Translations under genes and position numbers: made by a program | Notes under the pieces: model-generated | The model's input: the letters and a program-made list of their open reading frames with translations, nothing else | The model's database searches: none | What the model was told of the DNA's origin: nothing | Source: an uncultured Collinsella sp. | Lineage (GTDB): Bacteria; Actinomycetota; Coriobacteriia; Coriobacteriales; Coriobacteriaceae | Assembly: GCA_934646865.1 (NCBI GenBank) | Contig: CAKUEU010000040.1 | Span: 1 to 15,629, forward strand | Reading direction: 5' to 3' | Length of the DNA: 15,629 nt | Shown: in pieces, positions 7,860 to 14,419 of the stretch | Numbering within the stretch: the first letter of the stretch is position 1 | Layout: every line of letters starts with the position of its first letter

Positions 7860-7925
7860 CGAGAGTGGAAAATCTCCCACTTCAAGCCCACATTCGAGCC
7901 AAAAGCGGGAGATTATCCACTCTCG
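7860..7925. repeat. Large imperfect inverted repeat between htpG and yhgE
   Basis: Two 23-base arms (7860-7882 and 7903-7925) pair at 21 of 23 positions around a 20-base loop. The core unit is AGAGTGGA followed by AATCTCCC. A further partial direct copy of AGAGTGGA with a T-rich tail occurs at 7833-7845. No T-tract follows on the minus strand, so it is not an ordinary intrinsic terminator, although it lies 33 bases past the htpG stop. It looks like an extragenic palindromic element or a 3'-end stabilising stem. The region 7659-7957 contains no gene that I can support. Confidence 0.7.
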
Positions 7926-7957
7926 TTCTAATCTAGTTACGGTGCCGCATTCCCGAA

Positions 7958-9982
7958 CTACATAAGCTCGCAGACAGCTGCAGCGAAGGCTACGGGGTCC
8001 TCGGGGAGAATGCCTTCGACCAGCAGGGCCTGGTCGTAGAGCAGGCCGGAGTACTGCTTGATCTTATCGGCGTCGCCCGCCTTCTGGGCGGCGACGAGCT
8101 TGGCAAAGACGGGATGCTTGGCGTTGAGCTCGAGCACGCGCTGGCTCTTGGGCATGCCGTCGGGCGCGCCCTCAGGTCCCTTCTGGAGCACCTTCTCCAT
8201 CTCGAGCGAAAGCGGACCCTCGGTGGTGATGCAAGCGGGGGCATCGGTCAGGCGCGCGGAGACGGCAACTTTCTCGACCTTGTCACCGAGCGCCTCCTTC
8301 ATAGCGCTAAAGAGGTCCTCGTTTTCCTTGGTGGCGTCCTCGGCCTCCTTCTTCTCGTCCTCGGTCGCCAGATCAAGATCGCCAGTCGCGACGTTCTTGA
8401 GCTCCAGGTGACGATCCTCGACCTCGGGCTCGGCACCGTCGGCAACGGCCTTCTCGGCAGCCTCGCGGGCGGCGTCGTCCTCGTAGATCTTAGGCATATC
8501 GGCGGCAACGTACTCACGCATAGCCTGGAACGTGAACTCATCCACATCCTGCGTCAGCAACAGCACGTCATAGCCGCGGTCGAGCACGCCCTTTACCACG
8601 GGCATCTTGGCCAAGCGCTCACGCGAATCGCCGGCGGCGTAGTAGATGGCCTTCTGGTCCTCGGGCATACCCTTGGCATACTCGGCCAGGGTAATCATCT
8701 TCTGCTCCTTGGCAGACCAGAACAGCAGCAGGTCGGCGAGCTCATCGGCCTTCATGCCATAGCTCGAGTAGATGCCGTACTTAAGACCGCGGCCAAAGTT
8801 CTCAAAGAACTTCTCGTAGGCCTCGCGGTCGTTGTCACGCATATCCTCAAGGTCGGCGGTAATCTTCTTTTCCACGCGCTTGGCAATGGCCTTGAGCTGA
8901 CGGTTCTGCTGCAGCGTCTCGCGCGAGATGTTGAGCGACACGTCGGCGGAATCCACGACGCCGCGGACAAAGTTGTAGTAGTCGGGCAGCAGGTCGTCGC
9001 ACTTCTCCATAATCAACACGTTGGAGCTGTAGAGCGCCAGGCCCTTCTCGTAGTCCTTGCTGTACAGATCGAACGGGGCGCGGCCCGGCACAAACAGCAG
9101 GGCGTCGTACTCGAGCGTACCCTCGGCATGGAAGCTGATGGTGCGTGCCGGATCGTCAAAGTCGTGGAACGTGGACTTGTAGAACTCGTTGTAATCCTTC
9201 TGTTCAACATCGGAGCTGCGCTTTTTCCAGATCGGCGTCATGGAGTTGACGGTTTCGAGCTCCTGGTAGTCCTCGTACTCGGGCTTGTAATCGTCGCCGG
9301 CGTCCTCGGGCTTGGGTTTCTGGCGGCTCTTGGACACCATCATCTGGATCGGGTAGCGCACATAGTTGCTGTACTGCTGAATCAGGCTCTTGAGGCCCCA
9401 CTCGGTCAGGAAGCGATCGTAGGTCTCGGCTTCGCCGTCGGCATCGAGCTTCTCGTTCTCGCGCAGCGTCAGGATGACATCGGTGCCGTGCTCGGCGCGC
9501 TCGCCGTCTTCGATGGTGTAACCCTCAAGACCATCAGACTCCCACACGTGAGCGGTGTCCTCCCCATAGGCGCGGCTGACGACCTTCACATGGCTGGCGA
9601 CCATAAAAGCAGAGTAGAAGCCCACGCCAAACTGACCGATGATATCGACATCGGAGCCCTGCTGCTCGGCGTTCTCGGTCTTAAACTCCTCGGAGCCGGA
9701 ATGGGCGATGGTGCCCAGATTGCGCTCGAGCTCCTCGGCGGTCATGCCAATGCCGTTATCCGAGATGGTAATGGTGCGGGCATCCTTATCGAAGGAGACG
9801 CGAATGGCCAGGTCGCCCTGGTCGAGCTTGACGCTCGGATCCTGCAGGCTCTTAAAGTTGAGCTTGTCGACGGCATCGCTCGCGTTGGAGATAAGCTCGC
9901 GCAGGAAGATTTCCTTATTGGTGTAGATGGAGTTGATCATGAGGTCGAGCAGTTTTTTGCTCTCGGTCTTAAATTGACGCAT
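7958..9982 (-). CDS. htpG: Molecular chaperone HtpG (Hsp90)
   Basis: This is a 674-residue ATP-dependent homodimeric cytosolic chaperone. The N-terminal GHKL ATPase domain shows LRELISNASDAVDKL (27-41; the catalytic Glu29 and Mg-binding Asn33), DNGIGM (75-80), LGTIAHSG (89-96) and GQFGVGFYSAFMV (116-128). The middle domain carries SLNISRETLQQNR (349-361), whose Arg354 is the residue expected to contact the ATP gamma-phosphate. The C-terminal dimerisation domain ends at YDQALLVEGILPEDP (649-663). It is about 50 residues longer than the E. coli protein (about 624), with two acidic stretches at about 221-246 and 500-557. AAAGGA sits 6 bases before the ATG. No CIRCE or HAIR heat-shock operator is visible upstream; instead a terminator hairpin lies in the leader. 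Identity is certain. Confidence 0.98.
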   Translation of the reverse strand: MRQFKTESKKLLDLMINSIYTNKEIFLRELISNASDAVDKLNFKSLQDPSVKLDQGDLAIRVSFDKDARTITISDNGIGMTAEELERNLGTIAHSGSEEFKTENAEQQGSDVDIIGQFGVGFYSAFMVASHVKVVSRAYGEDTAHVWESDGLEGYTIEDGERAEHGTDVILTLRENEKLDADGEAETYDRFLTEWGLKSLIQQYSNYVRYPIQMMVSKSRQKPKPEDAGDDYKPEYEDYQELETVNSMTPIWKKRSSDVEQKDYNEFYKSTFHDFDDPARTISFHAEGTLEYDALLFVPGRAPFDLYSKDYEKGLALYSSNVLIMEKCDDLLPDYYNFVRGVVDSADVSLNISRETLQQNRQLKAIAKRVEKKITADLEDMRDNDREAYEKFFENFGRGLKYGIYSSYGMKADELADLLLFWSAKEQKMITLAEYAKGMPEDQKAIYYAAGDSRERLAKMPVVKGVLDRGYDVLLLTQDVDEFTFQAMREYVAADMPKIYEDDAAREAAEKAVADGAEPEVEDRHLELKNVATGDLDLATEDEKKEAEDATKENEDLFSAMKEALGDKVEKVAVSARLTDAPACITTEGPLSLEMEKVLQKGPEGAPDGMPKSQRVLELNAKHPVFAKLVAAQKAGDADKIKQYSGLLYDQALLVEGILPEDPVAFAAAVCELM

Positions 9983-10012
9983 GTGCAGTCCTTTCGCGCT
10001 ACCCCTGCCCGC

Positions 10013-10037
10013 AAAAACGGCTCGGTTGCCCGAGCCG
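10013..10037 (-). terminator. Perfect intrinsic terminator in the htpG leader (possible attenuator)
   Basis: Reading minus, an 8-bp GC-rich stem CGGCTCGG/CCGAGCCG with a GCAA tetraloop is followed by TTTTTG. It ends about 30 bases before the htpG ATG, too close for a complete promoter to fit between. It is either the end of an upstream transcript (the acetyltransferase unit or a small leader RNA) or a control element through which htpG transcription must pass. Confidence 0.85.
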
Positions 10038-10068
10038 CATTGCAGACCTGCTATGTTCAGACTTAGAT

Positions 10069-10097
10069 TTTATAACCCATTAGCGCGCATATATACA
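10069..10097 (-). promoter_or_regulatory. htpG: Candidate htpG promoter
   Basis: Reading minus, TATAAA (10074-10069, within TTATAAAAT) is a good -10, with a poor -35 TGTATA (10097-10092) at 17 bp. Predicted start is near 10062, giving a leader of about 80 bases that contains the terminator hairpin. A 6-bp dyad ACATAC/GTATGT (10095-10100 and 10115-10120) overlaps the -35 area and may be an operator. Confidence 0.4.
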
Positions 10098-10145
10098 TAC
10101 GGAATCGAAAAACTGTATGTCGGAACGCCCATGCGTCGATTGCCG

Positions 10146-10192
10146 AGGAGTGTCCCCCCCCCCCCCCGCTGCCGGCCGAAAAGGAACGTCCC
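10146..10192. repeat. Imperfect direct repeat around the poly-C tract
   Basis: AGGAGTGTCCC (10146-10156) and AGGAACGTCCC (10182-10192) match at 9 of 11 positions and flank the C run and a GCCGGC palindrome. The second copy overlaps the stop codon of the acetyltransferase gene. Confidence 0.4.
10154..10167. repeat. Homopolymer of 14 C (14 G on the coding strand)
   Basis: An uninterrupted run of 14 C lies between the acetyltransferase stop codon and the candidate htpG promoter. Such tracts slip during replication and also cause sequencing errors, so the true length may differ. It is not in a coding region and would act, if at all, on transcription or RNA structure. Confidence 0.9.
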
Positions 10193-10692
10193 TATCTGTC
10201 GCTCACGCGTTTGGCCATCCAGGCATGGGGCTGGCCTTCGTCCTCATAGTCCACCGGCGCGATCTGCGTGTAGCCAGCCTTGGCGTAGAGAGGCAGGACA
10301 TATTCTTGAGCGTGCAGTTTTATGAGCTTGGCACCGGCATCGCGCGCGGCGGTATCACTCGCCTCCACAATTTTGCTTGCCAGACCACGACGGCGCATCG
10401 AGGGCAACACCGCGACGCGTCCCATAATGAAGGTCTCCCCTGCCGCAACGCCTTCGTCCATCTCGCATGCCGGGGACACCGGAGCTTCCGCGTCGGCCGC
10501 GCGCTCAAGCTCCTCGGGAAACACGCGCGAACACCCGGCAAGCTCGCCGTCTACATAGAGCGTCACATGAATGCAGTTCGGATCCTCATCGATAGCGTCA
10601 AACTCGTTCTCGTAGCCCTGCTCGTCCATAAAAACGACGCGGCGCACCAACGCCGCGTCATCAAAGCATCCCGTCTTAAGTTGGATATCCAT
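10192..10692 (-). CDS. GNAT family N-acetyltransferase
   Basis: This 166-residue protein has the GNAT fold. The N-terminal segment VRRVVFMDEQGYENEFDAID (16-35) resembles the VRxxVFxxEQG start of the ElaA/YjcF-like group. VTLYVDGELAGCSRVF (43-58) is the beta2-beta3 hairpin, and MGRVAVLPSMRRRGLASKIV (90-109) holds the acetyl-CoA-binding R/Q-x-x-G-x-A/G loop. LPLYAKAGY (133-141) is the C-terminal signature with the usual tyrosine. The start is set at the ATG preceded by GAGAGGG; a TTG six codons earlier is unlikely. It follows the phosphatase gene by 39 bp with no terminator, so it may be the last gene of the tyrosine-kinase unit, though with no obvious functional link. Family is clear; the acceptor (small amine, peptide or sugar) is unknown. 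Confidence 0.9.
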   Translation of the reverse strand: MDIQLKTGCFDDAALVRRVVFMDEQGYENEFDAIDEDPNCIHVTLYVDGELAGCSRVFPEELERAADAEAPVSPACEMDEGVAAGETFIMGRVAVLPSMRRRGLASKIVEASDTAARDAGAKLIKLHAQEYVLPLYAKAGYTQIAPVDYEDEGQPHAWMAKRVSDR

Positions 10693-10697
10693 GGCTG

Positions 10698-10704
10698 CCC
10701 TCTC
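10698..10704 (-). promoter_or_regulatory. Ribosome binding site that sets the acetyltransferase start
   Basis: GAGAGGG on the minus strand lies 5 bases before the ATG at 10692 and overlaps the alternative reading from the TTG at 10710, which therefore is not preferred. Confidence 0.7.
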
Positions 10705-10731
10705 ATTCAATGCGAACGTTAGGGACAGATT

Positions 10732-11382
10732 TTAGCGAAAATGAGCTCCGCGCACGCTAAACTTCGCGCGAGCCTTCGCCAGGCAGTCGTAATGACCCAC
10801 GTTATGGGCATCGCTCGCGATGAAGCTGTACAGGTTCTGATCGAACAGGCGCTGCGCCGGCTTTTTCTCGCGACCAAAGCGACCGCCGGCAATAAAGTCC
10901 GCCGAAGCCTGCAGCTTGCAGCCCATATCGACCAGGCGCTCCGCCACGCTTACATCCTTTTGAACCGCACGATAGCGCTCAGGATGAGCGATGATCACCT
11001 GGTAGCCACGGCACTGCAAATCGTAAATCGTGTTCTCGTACTCTCTAAACGCATACGCATCGGCATGCGTCGAAAGCTCGAGCAGAAACTCGTTGGTCCC
11101 ATCGAAATGCAGGTGCTCCGCGGCATCGATACCAAGCTCAACGAGCTTTCGATGATTGACCTCGAAGCCCATCTGGAGCGGAAAACCGTCAGCGTTATCG
11201 CGCAGCAACTCAAAGGCATCCCACATCTTGTCGTAATCAAAATAGGGATCACGGCAGTGAGGAGTGCAAACGATTCTGGTTACACCGGCCCGCTTGGCAG
11301 CCTCGAGCATCGCCAAGCTCTCTTCGAGATCGGCGGCGCCGTCGTCTACACCCGGCAAGATATGGCAATGAATGTCACGCAT
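10732..11382 (-). CDS. CpsB/CapC/YwqE-type protein tyrosine phosphatase (PHP fold)
   Basis: This 216-residue Mn-dependent phosphotyrosine phosphatase would reverse phosphorylation of the CpsD-type kinase encoded just upstream. PHP-family metal ligands are in place: HCHILPGVDDG (5-15; His5, His7), CTPHCRDP (39-46; His42), Glu74, Glu102, IAHPERY (131-137; His133) and ASDAHN (189-194; Asp191, His193). It lacks a signal peptide and is cytoplasmic. It follows the kinase stop by 17 bp, with a weak GAGG site before the ATG. It is shorter than typical members (about 240-255 residues): only about 22 residues follow SDAHN, and the usual final helices ending in a NP motif are absent. The active site is complete, so it is probably functional. 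Family is confident. Confidence 0.92.
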   Translation of the reverse strand: MRDIHCHILPGVDDGAADLEESLAMLEAAKRAGVTRIVCTPHCRDPYFDYDKMWDAFELLRDNADGFPLQMGFEVNHRKLVELGIDAAEHLHFDGTNEFLLELSTHADAYAFREYENTIYDLQCRGYQVIIAHPERYRAVQKDVSVAERLVDMGCKLQASADFIAGGRFGREKKPAQRLFDQNLYSFIASDAHNVGHYDCLAKARAKFSVRGAHFR

Positions 11383-11399
11383 AGGTCGGCCTCAATCAA

Positions 11400-12137
11400 C
11401 TAAACGTTTGCTCGGTTGGTGAAGATGCCCTTTTTGGAAGTGCCCTGATCGTCGGAGCCCTTCTTAACCTTCTTACCGTCCTTGGTGTAGTAAGAATAGT
11501 AGTACTCGCTGGTCTCGGTCTCGCAGTAGTTCATAACGGTACCGATGAGCTTGACCTTCTCGGACTTCTTAAGCTGACCGATGGCGTTGAGCGCCTCTTC
11601 GCGCTTGGTAAAGTCCTCGCGCACCACGAACAGCGTGCCGTCGGTCAGGCTGGCAATCTCGGCAGCATCGATGAAGGTGCCGACCGGAGGAGCATCGAAG
11701 ATGACGTACTGGAACTTGGCGGACAGTGCCTTTACCAGCTTGGCAAAGCGGTGAGAGACGATGATGTCGGCAGGATTGGGAATGTGCGGCTCGGCATCGA
11801 GGAAGTAGAAGTTCTTCTGACCCGTCTCGACAATTGCCTGGTCAATGGAAATCTGCTCGGAAAGGACCGCATAGAGTCCGCCGCGCGAACGAACGCCAAG
11901 CATATCGGAAAGGGACCTGCGGCGCATATCGGCCTCGACCAGGAGCACGGACTTGCCGCTCGTGGCGATTGCCTGAGCAAGATTAATGGAAACCGTAGAC
12001 TTGCCCTCGTTGGGAATCGAGGAGGTAACGGTGATGGTGCGAATGGGGTCGTCCACGCTCGCAAAGCGGATGTTGGCCAGAAGGGTCTTGGCGGCATTCT
12101 GCACAACGAGCTTATCGGTGTTCTTTGCCTTAGCCAT
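11400..12137 (-). CDS. CpsD/CapB-type bacterial tyrosine kinase (BY-kinase)
   Basis: This 245-residue cytoplasmic P-loop kinase of the CapB/CpsD/YwqD type autophosphorylates on a C-terminal tyrosine cluster and controls polysaccharide polymerisation and export together with its membrane adaptor. The Walker A motif is SSIPNEGKST (39-48, Lys46), Walker A' is LLVEADMRRR (65-74) and Walker B is YVIFDAPPVG (144-153, Asp148). The tyrosine cluster EYYYSYYTKDG lies at 211-221, followed by a basic tail. Two departures from the family are visible. Walker A' has Glu68 where DxD normally has its first Asp. The N-terminal EX2RX2R oligomerisation motif reads NAAKTLL (14-20), losing Glu and the second Arg. 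It has AAAGGTGG upstream and starts 2 bp after the adaptor stop, so it is surely co-expressed. ParA/MinD-type ATPases share the fold, but the tyrosine cluster and neighbours settle the call. Confidence 0.94.
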   Translation of the reverse strand: MAKAKNTDKLVVQNAAKTLLANIRFASVDDPIRTITVTSSIPNEGKSTVSINLAQAIATSGKSVLLVEADMRRRSLSDMLGVRSRGGLYAVLSEQISIDQAIVETGQKNFYFLDAEPHIPNPADIIVSHRFAKLVKALSAKFQYVIFDAPPVGTFIDAAEIASLTDGTLFVVREDFTKREEALNAIGQLKKSEKVKLIGTVMNYCETETSEYYYSYYTKDGKKVKKGSDDQGTSKKGIFTNRANV

Positions 12138-12139
12138 GC

Positions 12140-12796
12140 CTATTTACCACCTTTCATAGCCGGAATTCGGCCAACAACGGGAATACCCAGGAGCTCTTCT
12201 GCCTCTTCGGCACCGCGGATGCGGGTATTGAGCATGTCTGCCAAAACGACATAGGCAACTGCGATAAAGATACCGGCGAGGAACGCGACGGCAATATACA
12301 GCGTGCGCTTGGGGCCGCTGGGGGCTTCGGGGGTCTTAGCCTCGTCGATAACGTTGATGCTCTGGGCAGCGCCGACGTTCTGAGCGACCGTACTCACCGA
12401 GCTGGCAATGGCCTTTGCGACCTCAGCCGTCTCCTTGGCATCGGTGCCGGTAACCGAAAGCGTAATGACACGCGTGGTGGTCTCGGAGGAAACAGACACC
12501 TTGTAGTCATCCAGATCGGTGAGGCCCAGTTCTTTGGCGGCGCCGCTCTTAACGCTATCGCTATCCAGCAGCGTGGCGATATCGTTGGAAAGCATCTGGC
12601 TCGCCGAGAGATCGTTGTAGCTCATCTGACCGCTATCGTCGGTCTTGGCGAGAATGTACATGCTCGTCGTCGCGGTATAGGTGTTGTCCATCGCAACGAA
12701 GGACACGATGCCCATGGCGATCGCGCAGACCACCGGAAGGGTGATGACCAGCTTGAGGTGCTTCTTCAGCAGCTGGAACAGTTCGAGAAGGGTCAT
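12140..12796 (-). CDS. Wzz/CpsC/CapA-type chain-length and kinase-adaptor membrane protein
   Basis: This is a 218-residue inner-membrane protein of the polysaccharide co-polymerase type. Membrane segment 1 is at about 16-36 and segment 2 at about 166-188, flanking an extracytoplasmic domain with the Wzz-type opening YTATTSMYILAK (40-51). The proline-containing TPEAPSGPKR (154-163) lies just before segment 2, as in the family. The short cytoplasmic C-terminus with LLGIPVVGRIP (203-213) would dock and activate the separate kinase. This split arrangement is the Gram-positive type, unlike the fused Wzc of proteobacteria. AAAGG lies 8 bases before the ATG. It is the first gene of the unit, after a gap of about 195 bp with a candidate promoter. 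Confidence 0.93.
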   Translation of the reverse strand: MTLLELFQLLKKHLKLVITLPVVCAIAMGIVSFVAMDNTYTATTSMYILAKTDDSGQMSYNDLSASQMLSNDIATLLDSDSVKSGAAKELGLTDLDDYKVSVSSETTTRVITLSVTGTDAKETAEVAKAIASSVSTVAQNVGAAQSINVIDEAKTPEAPSGPKRTLYIAVAFLAGIFIAVAYVVLADMLNTRIRGAEEAEELLGIPVVGRIPAMKGGK

Positions 12797-12874
12797 GCAG
12801 CTTGCCTTTCATTTCCCCAGTTCGGATTGACAAAACTGTCCGTATGTTATCGCATCTTTTTACCGAGACCAAAC

Positions 12875-12905
12875 TCTATACATAAGAAACAGGCTCTCCT
12901 GTAAA
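12875..12905 (-). promoter_or_regulatory. Candidate promoter of the tyrosine-kinase unit
   Basis: Reading minus, TTTACA (12905-12900) is a 5/6 match to the -35 consensus. Possible -10 elements are TGTATA at 17 bp (12882-12877) or TATAGA at 19 bp (12880-12875). A dyad ACAGG-CTCT-CCTGT (12889-12902) lies across the -35 and spacer and may be an operator. Spacing and -10 quality are only fair. Confidence 0.35.
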
Positions 12906-12929
12906 AATGTCGGAAGCAATCGTAAAATT

Positions 12930-12966
12930 GCACAACAACGCCGCACCCGAAAGTCAAATGCGGCGT
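12930..12966 (-). terminator. Terminator-like hairpin after the histidine kinase gene
   Basis: A perfect 8-bp stem ACGCCGCA/TGCGGCGT (arms 12959-12966 and 12938-12945) with a 13-base loop lies about 26 bases past the kinase stop codon. The following minus-strand sequence TTGTTGTG is T-rich but not a pure T run, so termination may be partial. Confidence 0.6.
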
Positions 12967-12991
12967 CTACATCAATATCTATGTTGTATCG

Positions 12992-14416
12992 CTATGCGAA
13001 TGGCTCGTCCTGCTGTATGGGAAACGTCACCGTAATGGTGGTTCCCACGCCCAACTCGCTCGACAGGTCGAGCGTGGCGTGATGATACAGGGCCGCATGC
13101 TTGACAATGGCAAGCCCCAGGCCGGTTCCGCCGCGTGCCTTGGACCTACTCTTGTCCACGCGATAGAACCGCTCAAATACCTTGCCCTGTTCTTCAGGCG
13201 CGATACCGATTCCCGTGTCGGCGACAGCGAGGAACGGATGGCCTTCGTCGTTGGTGCCGCACTGCAGCGTAACCGTACCGCCGGGCCGATTGTAGCGGAT
13301 GGCGTTGCTTGCCAGATTATAGATGAGCTCGTCGATCAAGCGCGACACGCCTTCGATGACCACAGGCTTGGTCTCATGACTTATCGTCACATTCGCCTGA
13401 CGGGCGACCTGTTCAAGACGCTGCTCAACCGCATAGATGGCACGAGAGAGCTCAATAGGCTCCGTGGACCCAATGGGCACCGCCTCGCCCTCAGTCGCAC
13501 GCTCGGCCTCGTCCAAGTTAGACAGCGTAAGGATGTCGTTGACAAGCGCTGCCAAGCGGCCCGCCTCACGATAGATGCGACCGCCAAAGTTGCGCAGGTC
13601 GTCCTCGCCCTCGACCATGCCGTTTGCGATGAGCTCGGCATAGCCCGAAATCGCCGTAAGCGGCGTCTTGAGTTCGTGGGTGATATTGGCCGTGAACTCG
13701 CGGCGCATACGGTCGTTGTCCGCCAGCACCGCCATTTGGCGCTTGAGTTCCTGGCGCTGCGACTCAATACGCTCGAGCATGGGGACCATCTCGGCATAGG
13801 CATGCTCATAGCTACGGCGCGGGTGGTCCAAATCTACCTCTTGCAGCGGCGCGATGATTGTGCGGGATTCACGGCGCGCCAGGAAAAACGAGAGTACCGC
13901 GCCCGCCGCCGCAATGAGCAGCATCGGTGCCACCATCGACAGCAAAATCGCCGCAACGCCGGGTTGAGCTTGCGCCAGACGAACAACCTGCCCGTTATCA
14001 AGACGCATGGCGCGGTACAACATGATCTCGTCGAGCGTTGAACTCGAGCGTTCCGCGGAGCCCGCACCACTCTCAAGCGCCTCGGCGACCTCGGGGCGAT
14101 CGCCGTGATTGGGCAGCATGGAAGGCGACGCCTGGTTGTCGTAGGCAACCGACCCGTCATGGTTAATCAGCGTGATACGCAAATCCTCGCGATCGAGGCT
14201 GCGCAAGAACGCAATAGGCTCCTGCTGCTCGTTGAGGGCGGCGGCGATGAGCTCAGTTTCCTGCGAAAGGTTGGCGCTCGTGGCATCCGCCAGGGTATTT
14301 TGCACAAAGAACGCGCCCAGCACCGTAAACGCCACGATAACCGCCATGGCACAGACAAAGATCGTCGCAAAAACGCGGTGCGACAACGTGTGTTTTCCCT
14401 GGGGGGCAAAGACCAC
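12992..14416 (-). CDS. phoR: PhoR-like sensor histidine kinase
   Basis: This is a 474-residue membrane kinase. Segment 1 is at about 16-38, and an extracytoplasmic sensor of about 115 residues contains a PAS-like LRITLINHDGSVAYDN (79-94). Segment 2 is at about 156-180. The dimerisation/phosphoacceptor helix carries FTANITHELKTPLTAISGYA (241-260) with His247. The catalytic domain follows: N box LIYNLASNAIRYN (364-376), G1 box DTGIGI (400-405), F box FERFYRVD (414-421) and G2 box GTGLGLAIV (430-438). The start is a GTG three bases after the regulator's stop, with GGAGGAG overlapping that stop, so the pair is translationally coupled. Next to a PhoB-like regulator and pstB it most likely senses phosphate limitation. 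The assignment to phosphate rests on this context; the kinase domain alone would fit other systems. Confidence 0.9.
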   Translation of the reverse strand: MVFAPQGKHTLSHRVFATIFVCAMAVIVAFTVLGAFFVQNTLADATSANLSQETELIAAALNEQQEPIAFLRSLDREDLRITLINHDGSVAYDNQASPSMLPNHGDRPEVAEALESGAGSAERSSSTLDEIMLYRAMRLDNGQVVRLAQAQPGVAAILLSMVAPMLLIAAAGAVLSFFLARRESRTIIAPLQEVDLDHPRRSYEHAYAEMVPMLERIESQRQELKRQMAVLADNDRMRREFTANITHELKTPLTAISGYAELIANGMVEGEDDLRNFGGRIYREAGRLAALVNDILTLSNLDEAERATEGEAVPIGSTEPIELSRAIYAVEQRLEQVARQANVTISHETKPVVIEGVSRLIDELIYNLASNAIRYNRPGGTVTLQCGTNDEGHPFLAVADTGIGIAPEEQGKVFERFYRVDKSRSKARGGTGLGLAIVKHAALYHHATLDLSSELGVGTTITVTFPIQQDEPFA

Positions 14417-14419
14417 GGG

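Noticed and set aside
7860..7925. Large inverted repeat read as the htpG terminator
   Set aside because: Neither strand shows a T-run after the stem, so it was kept as a repeat instead.
7745..7936. 63-residue plus-strand frame across the large inverted repeat
   Set aside because: Runs through both palindrome arms, with no ribosome binding site or homology that I recognise.
8114..10066. 650-residue open frame on the plus strand opposite htpG
   Set aside because: It lies almost wholly antisense to the certain htpG gene, has no recognisable domain and shows the Val/Leu/Gly/His-rich composition expected from the reverse of high-GC codon usage.
9983..10140. CIRCE or HAIR heat-shock operator upstream of htpG
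   Set aside because: Searched by eye for TTAGCACTC/GAGTGCTAA and CTTGAGT/ACTCAAG; neither is present.
13079..14041. 320-residue plus-strand frame opposite the histidine kinase
   Set aside because: Antisense shadow rich in Arg and His; the kinase reading on the minus strand has H, N, G and F boxes.
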